Notes: generated by a model not told the origin, from the letters alone. A stretch of DNA of 64,000 nt from Akebia trifoliata (GCA_017979445.1 CM030711.1:7409221-7473220); one strand, 5' to 3'; positions 11,511-22,349 are shown, counted from the stretch's first letter. Made by a program: numbers and translations.

Positions 11511-11757
11511 ATCGGTGGTAGCCGCTGGTAGCCGATGGCAGCAGGTGCAGACACGAGAGAGGCGACAGGCTAGAGAGAGAGGCGACAGACGCGAGAGAGA
11601 AAGAAAAGACGACAGAGAGAAGAGAGAGGCGACAGGCGAGATAGGTTTTGTTAAAAGGAAATATAAATATAAATATAAATTTTATTTTAAATAAATATTA
11701 TTTCGGTTTTCGATTTGGTTCGGTTTTCGGTTTGGTTCGGTCTTCCATCGTACAAAT
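10713..11757. repeat. About 1-kb insertion in intron 1 of the NAC pseudogene
   Basis: The paralogous intron at 54,264-54,441 lacks this block. It begins GGGGTGCAACTTGGTTCGG, near a 105-bp tandem duplication (10,678-10,782 and 10,783-10,887). It ends in GGTTCGGTTTTCGG-rich sequence and holds several (GA)n runs. No clear terminal inverted repeats or target duplication were found, so its class is open. Confidence 0.6.
11061..11640. repeat. (GA)n microsatellites
   Basis: GA runs at about 11,066-11,087, 11,421-11,443 and 11,476-11,508, grading into imperfect GA-rich sequence to 11,640. Arginine/glutamate-rich and serine/leucine-rich frames here are simple repeat translation. Confidence 0.9.
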
Positions 11758-12080
11758 CAGCCCATTCAAAAGGGCATTGAAAGTTTGTAAGACAGAAAAA
11801 GAAGAAAAATATTAATAAAACAGAAATATATGTATTCACATATACATACGTAGGCACATAAAATACATACGTACCTGGGAGCATCCATGGTTCAACTCGT
11901 AGACGTGGCAGTCTTTAATGGGGTATGATTCAAGTCTTTCCCCATTTACCTTACGGCTGAGAAGCTCCAATAACTCGATATTGGTTGGTGAGAATCTGTA
12001 GGGCATCATTCTCTTTCTCTCTCTCTCTCTCAAATGGAGACTAAGGGAATAAGAATGAATGAATCTTCAGAATCAAGGCT

Positions 12081-12090
12081 CCTTTAAATA
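12081..12090 (-). promoter_or_regulatory. TATA-like box of the NAC pseudogene
   Basis: Minus-strand GCTATTTAAAGG lies about 75 bp upstream of the ATG, with a (GA)n leader between (12,011-12,032). The intact paralogue has the equivalent at about 54,669-54,678. Confidence 0.5.
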
Positions 12091-12241
12091 GCTCAAGAAA
12101 AATGTTCTCATCATGTCACGTCAGCAACGGCAATTTCCAATCTAACACTAACTTGGAGTCATATTTAGTCTACACTAACAAGGGTAAGAAAGAAAACGAA
12201 GTCAATGGGATTTGGCGCCGTCCTTTGTTTATGAGAAGCAA

Positions 12242-12480
12242 CGTGTCTCTGTTCTGGGAGATCAATCAATCTGATTGATTCAATGAGATTAATTAAAATC
12301 CAGAGGGGTTTTTTCCTCGCTTTCTGGATTCACATGGCGCCACGTACCCCTCTCAAGTGGCGCTTTCCCAGATCAGTAACAGGGATCTCACGGTGTCACC
12401 CTGTTGCACGGCTCTTAGCCAAGCCTGTCGAGTTGAGTCGGCTCGGATTGGTAAGCAGTAAACTACATATTACCTGGTAT
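12242..12480. repeat. GC-richer block copied at 22,350-22,607
   Basis: Nearly identical in units 1 and 2 and absent from unit 3, where the sequence jumps from the NAC promoter to the equivalent of about 12,833. It is notably GC-richer than its flanks and contains GGCGCCACGT. A short frame (12,283 onward) is conserved, but so is the whole DNA block, so coding is not supported. It could be a captured gene fragment or an upstream regulatory block of the NAC gene. Confidence 0.6.
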
Positions 12481-12501
12481 AATTTTTTTTCCCAAATACC
12501 A

Positions 12502-12504
<3 letters not shown>

Positions 12505-12546
<42 letters not shown>
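12505..12546. repeat. (TA)n microsatellite, empty MITE site
   Basis: In unit 2 the same tract (22,631-22,710) is followed by a 411-bp MITE before the same right flank resumes. Here no MITE is present. Confidence 0.9.
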
Positions 12547-12549
<3 letters not shown>

Positions 12550-12838
12550 TAATCCTTGATGTATGTGTGGGTCAAGGGCACGAAACAAACCAAAATTTTG
12601 CAACTGCTGTCCCATGTGAGTTAGAAGTTCCAAAATGGGTTGATTTTTTTTTTTTTCTTTTTGTAAGGATAGTAAATAGATGGTCCTCCTTAAAAATAGT
12701 CTATTCTGAAATTTCTATTCACATAAAAAATTATTAACAAATTAAAGAATCATGGAGTGTATATTTTTATCATAACTTGCAAACCATTTTTAGAAGTTCT
12801 ATAATGACTGATTTTTGTAAGGATGGTCTACTTTTGGC
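12547..12838. mobile_element. Degenerate MITE relic
   Basis: Contains decayed versions of the MITE core (AAAATGGGTTGATTTTTTT, then TTTTTAGAAGTTCTATAATG) in the usual order, but the hairpins no longer pair well. The copy at 23,136-23,424 is nearly identical. Confidence 0.55.
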
Positions 12839-14352
12839 ACTCCAACTTTTACTTATTGCTAGATTTCTGTTTTGGGTTTAGGATTTTATATGAATCTAAT
12901 CATAATTATAAATTACTGAAATTACTTGATTTTAGAGTTGAAGTTACTTGATTTTGATTTTGAGAAGAAATTAAAAATAAATACTTAATATTTCATTTTT
13001 TTTTTTTTGTCAGATTGATTTGGCCCAAGGGCTAGACCACTTTGGATAGACCGGATCAATCATATGTGTCAATGAACTGGTCCAATTTTTAAAACATTAG
13101 TTTGATGTGGGGCACTCAATTGGACTCACTAATCCTATAGGGATTTTGGTAGATCTATATTATATATTTATAATATTATAAATAAAAACTAAGCATTTAT
13201 CTAGAGAATGATGATTTAATCTCACACCATCGTAAGAAAATCAAGAGAAAAAAATAACGGGAATACATTGAATTTTTCACAAATTTCGTTATTAAAATCA
13301 TTGAATGTATCCCTAAGCTTTTAGAGCCAGATCATTAGATTATGAACGAGACATCAACAAATAAAAATTCTCAATCTAACTCCATCTTATATACGAATTG
13401 GGATGGCGTTAGCTAACGTTGATGTGGCAATAAAATCTCTTTAATTTTTTTTAGGCATTTTGGTAGATCTATTTATATATACATATTATTAGGTTTAAAA
13501 TCAAAGCATTCATGCCTTGAGATTTAATCAAATATCCAATAGTCATGATTTAATGTCACACCATCAAAAATAAAATAGAGAGTATACATCAAATATTTGA
13601 CATGATTCATCGACTACGTCCCGGTTGTCAGAGGCAATTCCCCTCCTCCCCAAACATTGAAAACATGCTCATATTTATTTATTTTTAACCTCCGTAGTTG
13701 CACTTTGTTGTCTAATTGTATCACTGTACTCCATCAAATCATGTTTATTTGATTATCCCATATACTCGAATCTCAATGATAATTGACTTCCCTCGTATCC
13801 TTTTCATGTCAAGGTCGGGTCACATCTCTCTGTTTTCTAACTTTAGTTCGTGTACGATCTTCCACTTTTGATCAATCGATTATAGATTAAACAATAATAT
13901 AATGTACAAATATAACTTATAGTTATATACAACAATGGGTCAAACCCATAATCCTCACAATTTGAGATTTGCCTTTTTCTTTGTTTCTTTTCTTTTCCAT
14001 ATTTTATTTAGTGCAAATGGTTCCATGTGTAATTGTCCTCCATTCAACATTCCTGGTGAGAGGCCCACAATCAACTTCATTTATAACTCATAGTTATATG
14101 CAACATCACCTTCGTCAAGGGATTGTATCCAACTTTTATATTAAAAGCACACACGTCAGAAATGTCTCACTCTCGCGCATGTAGAAATGTCTCTTGGTGC
14201 TATTCATGTTAGGTTAATTTGTGGAATATACCGAATCTTGTACAAACATATTTACAAATATTGAGCAAAAAGAGGCATCTGAGTTTCCTATTTTCTCCAA
14301 ACCTAGTGAAAACTAAATAACAAAACAATTCATTTCATACCGATTCATGATT

Positions 14353-14354
<2 letters not shown>
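12839..14354. other. AT-rich spacer present in three copies, no gene
   Basis: Colinear with 23,425-24,954 and 54,820-56,355. Copies 2 and 3 share several variants that copy 1 lacks, for example the absence of a short segment near 13,760-13,770. No coding frame is supported. Confidence 0.7.
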
Positions 14355-14396
<42 letters not shown>

Positions 14397-14799
14397 GGGC
14401 GGTTCAAGGGCCATCTGAGAAACCGTCTAAGAAACCTTTCGTTTTTCAAAATAAGGGTTAGAGGTTTTGGATTGAGCTGATTTTTTGCAAGGATGGTCAC
14501 TATGATGAGAAGATCATCCTCACAAAAAATCAGCTCAATCAGAAACTTGTAAATCCATCAAAAGTGATTTACAAATTAGTGATAAAAAGTGGTAAAAAAT
14601 CGACGGTCCACATTCTAAATCACTTTTAACGGGGTTAGAAGTTTCAGATTGAGCTGATTTTTTTTTTGGATGATCTTCCCATCATAGAGATCATCCTCAC
14701 AAAAAATCAGCTCAATCCAAAATTTCTAACCCATATTTTAAAATTTTATTTACCGTCGAAAGTTTTCTTAGACGGTTTCTCAGACGGCCCTTGAACCTG

Positions 14800-14848
<49 letters not shown>
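14355..14848. mobile_element. TA locus of unit 1: (TA)n, 409-bp MITE, (TA)n
   Basis: TA tracts at 14,355-14,394 and 14,804-14,848 flank a MITE at 14,395-14,803. The MITE begins GGGGGCGGTTCAAGGGCC and ends GGCCCTTGAACCTGACCC, with two internal hairpins. The same MITE is at 32,586-32,994 in unit 2, where about 7.5 kb of further insertions have accumulated to its left. Confidence 0.88.
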
Positions 14849-14854
<6 letters not shown>

Positions 14855-14963
14855 TGATTTGGTGAGCGGCACATGACATCAAGAGAACTTTTGATTCATA
14901 TTTTCAAAGATATGTCTCTGAGATTAGTTTCCCAAGAAAATAATTAAAAGAATATATGTATAC

Positions 14964-15099
14964 CTGGGAGATTCCATAGTTCAAAGTTGTAGACATCGCA
15001 GTCGGTACTGAGGTTTGATTCAAGTATTTCATTGTTTATCTTTCCTTTGAGGTAGCTCAATAACGTTGCATCCATAGGTGAGAATATGTAGTGTGACAT
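14964..15099 (-). pseudogene. Orphan NAC exon 1 with promoter and splice donor
   Basis: The 136-bp exon encodes Met-Ser-His-Tyr-Ile-Phe-Ser-Pro, then Asp-Cys-Asp-Val-Tyr-Asn-Phe-Glu-Leu-Trp-Asn-Leu-Pro, i.e. NAC subdomains A and B. It ends in phase 1 at a good donor (CCCAG/GTATAC), as in the intact genes. The frame is open. No exon 2 or 3 follows: about 115 bp downstream the sequence enters the (TA)n/MITE locus. A TATA box is retained upstream. It may still be transcribed, but no complete NAC domain is possible. Confidence 0.8.
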
Positions 15100-15202
15100 T
15101 GGAGGAACACAAACAATAACCCAATACAAAGCTTACAACCAGTCCCTCTCTCTCAATTGGAAACTTATGAGAAGAGATATTATTTGAAGGAACCTTGGTT
15201 TC

Positions 15203-15212
15203 CTTTTTATAA
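15203..15212 (-). promoter_or_regulatory. TATA box of orphan NAC exon 1
   Basis: Minus-strand TTATAAAAAGG about 105 bp upstream of the ATG. It is conserved at about 33,361-33,370 in front of the unit 2 copy. Confidence 0.55.
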
Positions 15213-15447
15213 TACTTTTCAATTTCCAAATCTAAGCAAATTGCTAGGAATGCATCCAAACTCCACTTCCATGAAAATTTATTTCCCCAACTCCATCTTA
15301 ATATGATGGTTCAAAGTCCCAACCATAATAAGAGTTAACTATAGGCCCATGAAGGACTTAGACCCATTTCAAGGAGTTGGGTTCCAAGAAGTACCCAATC
15401 TGATAACTTACAGGACCAATTTCAGATGGTGATCTTAACCAATAATG

Positions 15448-16710
15448 CACTATGTGAAAAAAGCCCATATTTAACGGTCTTAGCCCGTCAAATTTTGAGA
15501 AATTTGACGGACCTTCCTGTCAAACATGCCCGTCAAATATTCTCTTGTAGAATTTTTTTTTTTGACGGCCCTGGACTATCAAATATTTTCTTGTAGAATG
15601 TGCTTCAAAAAAAAATAAAATCCATACAATATGACCGTCGAATATGGAGATTTAACAAACAATAAGGCGGTCTCTAATTCACCAATCCCAATAAATGAAA
15701 TAATAATATAAAAAATCAGAAAAATAACAAACAAGACAAAAATTATAAAACAAGCTCAAAATTAAACTAAACAACTCAAAATTCATATTATATATTGAAA
15801 TTTCATTACTAAACAAGCTCTAATTGAAGCAATTAGACAGTTACAAATGAAATTACGTCACATAATTGTTTAGAAATAAAACACAGTTAGAAGCAAATGG
15901 TCGTGATGTCCTTGATCTCTCCTGGCTCTCTCCGCTCTATCGCGTCCTCTTATTTTCCTCAGGAATTGCACACCGATATTCGTTCTGATCCTCATTTCCA
16001 CTCCCAACACTTGTTTCTATCAAATTCAGTTGATCCAATTTCCTATTCACTTCTTGCAAATGGACCAAAACCTGTTTCTGATCTAAGAGATCGATCGATC
16101 AAATAGAATGGGAGATGAGATCTATCGAGGGAGACAGATCGAAAGAGAGATCGATCGAGAAAGAGACTGTGAAAGAGAGATAGAGAGGTCAATCGATCGA
16201 TGGAGTGGTCGATCGATCGAGCGAATGAAAAAACGAGGTCAATCGATCGAGAGAGCCACTGTGAGAAAGCGAGAGACCGTGAGAGGCGATCGATCGATCG
16301 ATGACTGTGATAGAGAGACCGTGAGAGACGATCGATCGATCGATCGATGACTGTGAGAGAGAGAGACCGTAAGAGGCGATCGATCGATCGATGACTGTGA
16401 GAGAGAGAGACGATCGATCGATCGATAAGAGACTGTGAGAGAGAGAGAGAGAGAGAGACCATGAGAGGCGATCGATCGATGAGAGTCGATCCATGAGAGA
16501 CTGAGAGAGAGAGAGAGACCGTGAGAGACAATCGATCGATGAGAGACTGTGAGAGAGGCAGAGGAACAGTGAGAGAGGAAGAGAAACAGTGACGCATATT
16601 ATAGTTTGGATTTTAAAACGTGGTCCACGGGCCGCGGATTTTGGATTTTCAAATTCGACGGGCCAGGCCCAACAAATTTTTTAATGCAAATTTGGGATTT
16701 TCACGTAGTG
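15448..16710. mobile_element. Non-autonomous CACTA transposon, 1,263 bp
   Basis: Left terminus CACTATGTGAAAAAAG; right terminus (complement) CACTACGTGAAAATCCC. The 3-bp target duplication ATG is at 15,445-15,447 and 16,711-16,713. The unit 2 paralogue has one ATG at 33,634-33,636 with continuous flanks, a clean empty site. Subterminal DNA has repeated TTTGACGG-like motifs (15,480-15,570). No transposase is visible; the interior is largely a GATC/GA-rich minisatellite. CACTA (En/Spm) elements are cut-and-paste DNA transposons and need a transposase from elsewhere. Confidence 0.93.
16080..16590. repeat. GATC/GA-rich minisatellite inside the CACTA
   Basis: Irregular units combine runs of GATCGATCGATCGATGA with CTGTGAGAGAGAGACCGTGA. 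GATC tetramers recur up to four times in a row. Both strands give long serine/arginine/isoleucine/aspartate frames (such as 16,043-16,597 minus), which are repeat translation. The array is dense in adenine-methylation and GATC-cutter sites. Confidence 0.9.
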
Positions 16711-17193
16711 ATGTGTTGAAATATATAAATAATGTAAATTTACATTTTGCATTTCTTAAATCAAATCGAATTATAATGATGCTTTGGATTGGATCTAGAA
16801 CAATATAGACCTTATCGGATTAATACCAATTTGGATCCAAATCTGATCCATCTTGATTATATGTCCAATAACAAATTTAAAAACTTGATCCACTATGGGT
16901 GCCCATTGAGGTGTTTTACTTAAGGGGGAAACCACCAACTCTTTACCTGTAAATTTCTTGTGGGCACTCAATTGGACACTAGAATCTAATTGATTGGGCT
17001 TCAAGTTTTGTTTAAGCTAAACTCTAATTTAATTATGTTAGTCAAGCTTCTAGTTAGGCAAATTCATTTGGACACACCATGTAGAAAGAAACTAGTTATT
17101 GCCAATTAAATAGTATGTGAGATAATCAACTATTGTCTGTTTTTCCCTCCATATAGCACCCTTAGAGTATGAGTTAGACTAGGCGGCGACTGG
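16711..17193. other. Spacer between CACTA and LTR
   Basis: Colinear with 33,634-33,960 and 35,886-35,990. Unit 2 carries an extra insertion of about 1.9 kb in this interval. No gene. Confidence 0.7.
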
Positions 17194-17595
17194 TGATGAG
17201 TGTCTTGAAACACTGAATTATACGCACGTTTCCTGGACATTTATATTAATTTTTGTCCATATTTCTCCGTATTAAGATAATAATCATGATAAGCCTCGAA
17301 ACATCATGTTGCATGTTATTAGATGATAATTAGACTTAATTATATATAAATAATTTTATAAATCTGATTACATGTGTTCCTTGTGTAGAAAATCAGTATT
17401 TTGGAGTTCAAATATCAAGGTAAAAGCATTTGAGCCCACTTTGAAATGTCCTAATCATTTGGAATGCCCTAATTTTTAACTCATGTTCTCTTTTTTTGTC
17501 CTCTTGTGCAAAGAAAAATTGAGGTTACTTTTGGACTCTTCTACACATTTTTTTCTCTATAAATAAAGCTTCAATCTCTAGAGAAAGGCACCCCT
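17194..17595 (+). mobile_element. 5' part of an Athila-type LTR
   Basis: Begins TGATGAGTGTCTTGAAACAC, like the unit 2 LTR at 35,991. Includes the LTR promoter (CTATAAATAAAGCTTCAATC, about 17,556-17,575). It stops about 400 bp in, at the equivalent of about 36,390, and joins directly to sequence equivalent to about 37,755, so the rest of the LTR, the primer site and the start of the leader are lost here. Confidence 0.75.
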
Positions 17596-18240
17596 TGTTA
17601 GTGAGTTTCTGTGTTGACTTTGAATGATTAATCTGTACACCTCGATTTGCACATAATAATAAAAGCACCCTTATGATGATGACACCATAAGATAAGAATC
17701 AGATTTCATCACCGATATCTTGTCCTTTTAGAAAATTAAATTCACAGTCACATAATTGTTTAAAATTAGTTAAACTTGACTTTAGGTCCCATCGGGCTCA
17801 TTAAGCAAAGTTAATCCAAATTACACCAACAACATTTTTTGATAAAAAATAATACCTAAACACAATCCTGCCCCGTAATACCACATGTATTCAAGGGATA
17901 AACAACGTCTATTCTAGACGTGAGGTGATTTAAGAGTGCCTTTGCTCAACATCGTGCGTTACCTCTCAACTGGGGATTAAACTGACTGTTTTTTATTTCA
18001 GAGATGTGGGTTGGAAGGCTTAGATTATTCATTTGAACTAGTTAAGAGCTATCTAGTCGTAGGAACCTAGTGATCACGTGTGAATTCCTTCTTCTTTTGT
18101 GTGTAATTCTTTAATGTATGTTAAGTAGGAGATCTCAGAAAAATCCGATTAAATCGTTTGATCCGAAAATCATAAGATCTCATCCACTACCTAGGATTAG
18201 AAGAAAAATCAACACCGTAACCACCCTGCCAGTCCTAGAA
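17596..18240 (+). other. Retroelement leader
   Basis: Colinear with about 37,755-38,408 between the primer-binding site and gag of the unit 2 Athila copy. No separate gene. Confidence 0.6.
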
Positions 18241-19348
18241 ATGGATCCACATCCAATTCCACCTCATCACCTTCATGAGGATCAACGGACTCTCAATGAG
18301 TTGTTCGCCCCTATTACAGTCAATCATCCTTCTTGTATAGTTTTACCTGCCACGAATGTGGCACAATTTGAAATAAGGGTAGCTACCATCAACATGTTTC
18401 CCCCAAGGTTTCAAAAGTGAACAACCTTACAATCATCTCAATAAATTCTTGACCTTGTGTCAGACATTAAAAAATGGACACCTCAACGAAGAGATTATCA
18501 AGCTTAGGTTATTCCCTCTTTATCTAGAAAATCATATTGCGACATAGTTAAATTTCTTGGCCTCTAACTCTATCATCACGTGGGATGAGTTATCAAGAAA
18601 ATTTATGGTCAAATTCTTTTCGATGACAAAAATGAAACAATTCAAAAATATCATTAGGAAATTCAAGGAAATACCTGATGAAGAATTTTTCCAAACTTGG
18701 GAAAGGTTTAACGACCTTCTTGTCAAATGTTCGCATCATGGGATAGATAAAACCCAATTAGTCAACTTCTTTTATCGTGGTCTCCCGACAGTCCAACGTA
18801 TCCTTCTAGAATCTATGCATCAAGAGAAGTTCATGAATCAGACTCCCAATCAGGCATACGAGTTCCTAGTAAAACTGGTTGAGAATGCTCGAAATTGGAG
18901 CACCAACTTAGGAGATTTCGATAGAGAAGAGTTGAAAACCAAGAAATCGGGCATGTATGAGATCAAATCCAATCCTGATCTCAAGAATGTCATGACAAGC
19001 CTAGTCACTAGCATGCAAAGTCTGAATAAAAAGTTTGACGCTTTTAGTGTCAAAACCAATCTCCAAGAATCCACCCCAATTTTACAAGTCGCTTCAAAAA
19101 CATCTTCATTATGTCTGTTCTATGAGAGCTCCACTCATTCCATTGAGGATTGTCCCACTTTGCTAGTAGTAAAGGCCGAGCAAGCCAATGCTATCAAAAC
19201 ATATAAAACTTCGAAACTCCAAGAACTACCGACTGAAGAATTAGGATTAGGGTTTGGATCAGTTTCATCTAATGGAGCTTCTCGATCTGGATCTGGATCT
19301 GGATCTTCTTCTTCATCTATTTCGGGTGATCTTTGGTTTTTGTGTTGA
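18241..19348 (+). pseudogene. Athila-type Ty3/gypsy gag, disrupted
   Basis: Starts at the methionine aligned with 38,409. The first part breaks at about 18,405-18,420, where unit 2 continues as Gly-Phe-Glu-Ser-Glu. A stop lies near 18,545. A long frame then runs 18,557-19,348 with the retrotransposon gag core: Trp-Asp-Glu-Leu, then Phe-Phe-Gln-Thr-Trp-Glu-Arg-Phe, then Phe-Tyr-Arg-Gly-Leu. Near the end is Cys-x2-Tyr-x4-His-x4-Cys, a zinc knuckle with its second Cys changed to Tyr, followed by Glu-Asp-Cys-Pro and Gln-Ala-Asn-Ala as in Athila gags. No protease, reverse transcriptase or integrase follows. Gag forms the retroelement particle; this copy is dead. Confidence 0.85.
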
Positions 19349-21562
19349 TCTAAGGGTTTTGGATCATCCGAGAACACCAATTTGAAGAAATCCATGAGAA
19401 AAAAAATCAAAGAATTAGGGTTAGGGTTATTTGTTTGTTGGTTGATCTGTAATTTGCGTTTGGTTTGAAGCTTCTGTTTAAACATGATCTGAAGAACCGA
19501 TTTTTAGGTTCGACTTGGTTGTAGATTCAACCAGTCCATTACGGTTGGGAAGAAAATAAATCTTGACTTTAGTCTTGTAGGAAGACTAGTATAAAATGAC
19601 TAAAACACCCTTATATTCAATCTCATGATGTTAACAAATTAAGGATATTTGTCTTTAAAATTACATGCAATCTCGTTGGTAATTTATTAGTGAGATCGAC
19701 ACTTTAAATTAGAATAACTACGCGGGATCTCATTGGAAAATATGTTTTGGAAATTAAAATGAACATTGTATCGAAATCGAAATTTTTGCAAAAGTTGAGT
19801 TCTTTTTCAAAATTTTCTTCTTCTTTTTTTATTTGCACCAACCAAATTATTTCCTTCATTCAGTCCATGCTACCCAATCTCATATATAAATATAGGAACA
19901 AAATTTATATGAATCGTGTGGGAAGGTTTTATAATGTTTTTCAAATTAGATCAGACAAACAAAAATCATTAGATGTTAATTAGAGCAAGAAATGAATGAA
20001 AGATTCAAGAACAAGTTATTCAAGTTGAGAGAACTAATGTAAAACAAGATTTCAAGAAAAAGGTCAAAAGTAGATGGGATCGAATTGATGGCTAAACATG
20101 GTGCCTACAACAAAATTTCAAGATATATCTTGAGATGCGTGAAATAAGATCGTAAATAAATTTTATTCATTGTATACGATGAAATGGAGATACAAGTCTT
20201 AGTACATTCGTCTATGGGGTGTTCTTCTTTGATTAACAATCAAATAATAAAAAATGACTAAAATCTACTTGCAAACTTATTTTATGTATCTCGAGGCGGA
20301 TCAAGGAATTTTGTTGTCGACACATGCATTTTATCTTAAAATTTTCAAAACTCTGCCGTCGTAAATCAAAACAACTATTGCAATAGCAAATCATAAAGCT
20401 AACAATGAAATCTACAATATTGGTTTTGATGCGCATCTTAAGAAAGGATTGTTTTTGTTTCACTTAAAGCTTATTATTTTTAATAATTTTATTTTTCAAA
20501 GGATTTTAAGGGTGGTAGAAGAGTTTTAGTAAAATTTGAAATTTTTACTATTATTGAAAATTTTCAATTTCTTGAAAGTTTTACTGCTTTAGTGAGAAAT
20601 TCATGGTCAAAGTGTTAGAATCTACTTAAATAAATATTTGTAAGAAATATTTATTCATTATTACTCACGATTTTCGAGATGATTAATTAGCATTTCAGAG
20701 TTATATATAAAATACATCTTTAAACTCTCATAAACATATTTACCAATCTAAATGATCTACTTGAGAAGATTTAACAGTGGAGGAAGTGTTTTCTATAATC
20801 AATATGATGCGGTTATTTGAAGCACACATGCAACCATTAACTCCATGCTACTCAATATTGTATATAAATTGTGGGTTTATAATTATGGTTGATGACATGG
20901 ACTGTTGAAAAGTTTCCAATGGTCATTAACATATGAAAATGCTGAGTTCAATAAGATACATGTTGTACTATCTAAGTTGAGAGGAAACTCGACGGACAAG
21001 TGATTTTTAACTGAAATATCCACATGTCAATTTAGTTTAAGTCCTTTAAAAAACTTAACTCGAGTGACACCTGGCAATGTCAAAACACTCGATTGAGTAC
21101 AACCGATTGACTATTATTAAGAGAAAATCACATAAATAAATAAAATCCATCTAATTCAAGTTAAAATCTTAGACCAAATTGGAAAGAGACCAAGAGAAGG
21201 AAGAATTGAGATTAGAAAGCTCTTGATTCGAGAAGTAAATAAAGAATGTAAGAGAATTAACAAGATTTTTGCCAGAAATGTTGTCAAAAGAAGATAGACA
21301 CTTGGTCTATATATAATAAGATTCAACACATTGGTAAAAAAATTTTGACTTGTTTTCAAACTCAGTCTTTTTGAATTCTTGCTAACTTAATCATCAGAAG
21401 GTATTTAATTGAGAAATCCTTGCAGATTTGAGACTTTTCATAGGAATTAGAGGGAACTCTTTCTTAAATTTCACATTTCGATTGGGAAGAAAACGAATCT
21501 TGAAGTAATTTTTAACAACCCTTGAGTTTTGGTGAAAATTGGAAATAAAACTCTATACTCAG
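19349..21562. other. AT-rich DNA, no gene recognised
   Basis: Up to 19,843 it is colinear with unit 2 (39,402-39,992). Beyond that it is unique in the window. Short frames have no recognisable domain. Confidence 0.6.
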
Positions 21563-22348
21563 TGATCGGTAGTTTTTGTTGATTGTAGAAATGTAAGATT
21601 GAACAAATATTAAAATAAAATTTTAGTGAGCAAAATTCGTTCTACAGGGACAATCGTGATTCAACTTTCTTTCGAATTGAAACCAAAAATAGATTTTTAA
21701 AACAGATTAGAAAATTGCAACTAAGAAGTGAAATAGAATTGAAATAAGAGTAAGAATAGAGATTGAAAATAATGTAAAGAGCTTAGAGAGATCAAATCAA
21801 CATTTGCAAGTCATCCTATTACTGAATAATTCTAATTGTAACTCAATCTACGTAACAAATCATTGTTCGTGGATTGGAAGATAAATTGATTAGAAATTGA
21901 AAGTAACTAGAAAATATAAATGTGAATCTTGAACTTAGGGGAGATTATCCAATTTGTATCTCAAATTCATCATAAAACATGATTAAGCTTGAACTCATCT
22001 AAACAATAATCATCAAAGTTAGAATTAGAGGTACAAATTAGATGATCTCATCTTAAGATGGTTCAGAAGAATACAATTAAAACAAGATCAAATAGAATTA
22101 AAACAACAATATTAAGATGAACTCGCTCCAGCGTCATTGACCTTTCTAAGGAGAGTCTAGCTGATTATCTCGAGGAGCAAGTTGCAACAATAACAAAATA
22201 AAGAGAACATGATAGAGAAGAGGATGAGATAAGTAATATTGCACTTTGATTCCAAGCTTTATGATTTTACAATAGAGTTGCGAAGAGAAATTAAATAACA
22301 AAGATGAAAGAAAAATACTTTTGAGATTTCACTTCTACAAGAATTCTT
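21563..22348 (-). mobile_element. 3' part of the Athila LTR, inverted
   Basis: Diverged reverse complement of about 36,446-37,222, the last two thirds of the unit 2 LTR. It includes the LTR end (TGATCGGT here against the complement of ATCGATCA). No primer-binding site follows its end. This is roughly the LTR portion missing from the forward fragment at 17,194-17,595, so either an inversion split one LTR or it is the remnant of a second, oppositely oriented element. Confidence 0.65.
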
Positions 22349-22349
22349 A

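Larger units (their letters stand above)
9831..12009 (-). pseudogene. NAC-domain gene broken by two 1-bp deletions
   Basis: Exon 1 is 12,009-11,875, exon 2 is 10,647-10,392, exon 3 is 9,980-9,831; all introns are GT-AG. Exon 1 gives subdomains A/B (Pro-Tyr-Arg-Phe-Ser-Pro, then Ile-Lys-Asp-Cys-His-Val-Tyr). Exon 2 gives C/D (Gly-Phe-Trp-Arg, then Trp-Ile-Met-His-Glu-Tyr). Exon 3 starts with the Val-Leu-Cys-Arg-Ile of subdomain E and ends in TGA. Compared with the intact paralogue at 53,372-54,577, one base is missing near 11,894 in exon 1, which scrambles Glu-Pro-Trp-Lys-Leu-Pro. A second is missing in the T-run at about 10,490-10,495 in exon 2, which leads to a stop. Intron 1 is enlarged to 1,227 bp by an insertion. 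NAC proteins are plant transcription factors that bind DNA through this domain; this copy should not make one. Confidence 0.85.
1..19843. repeat. Segmental duplication unit 1
   Basis: This stretch is colinear with two other parts of the window. Positions 1-14,354 match about 46,814-56,355, and 12,242-19,843 match 22,350-39,992. Shared order: NAC exon relic, orphan NAC exon 3, three-exon NAC gene, (TA)n locus, orphan NAC exon 1, Athila LTR and gag. Differences are mostly insertions: MITEs at 1,234-2,854 and 5,898-6,278, and a CACTA at 15,448-16,710. The homology to unit 2 stops abruptly at 19,843. Boundaries were read by eye and are approximate. Confidence 0.85.

Noticed and set aside
11386..11694. 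102-codon Arg/Glu-rich frame
   Set aside because: It is (GA)n translation inside the intron insertion of a pseudogene.
12283..12552. Possible small gene in the GC-richer block shared with 22,391
   Set aside because: Non-coding flanks are equally conserved, the frame ends in (TA)n, and no domain is recognised.
16043..16597. 184-codon serine/arginine-rich open frame (minus) and companion frames in the same interval
   Set aside because: It is translation of the GATC/GA minisatellite; long frames occur in several phases on both strands.
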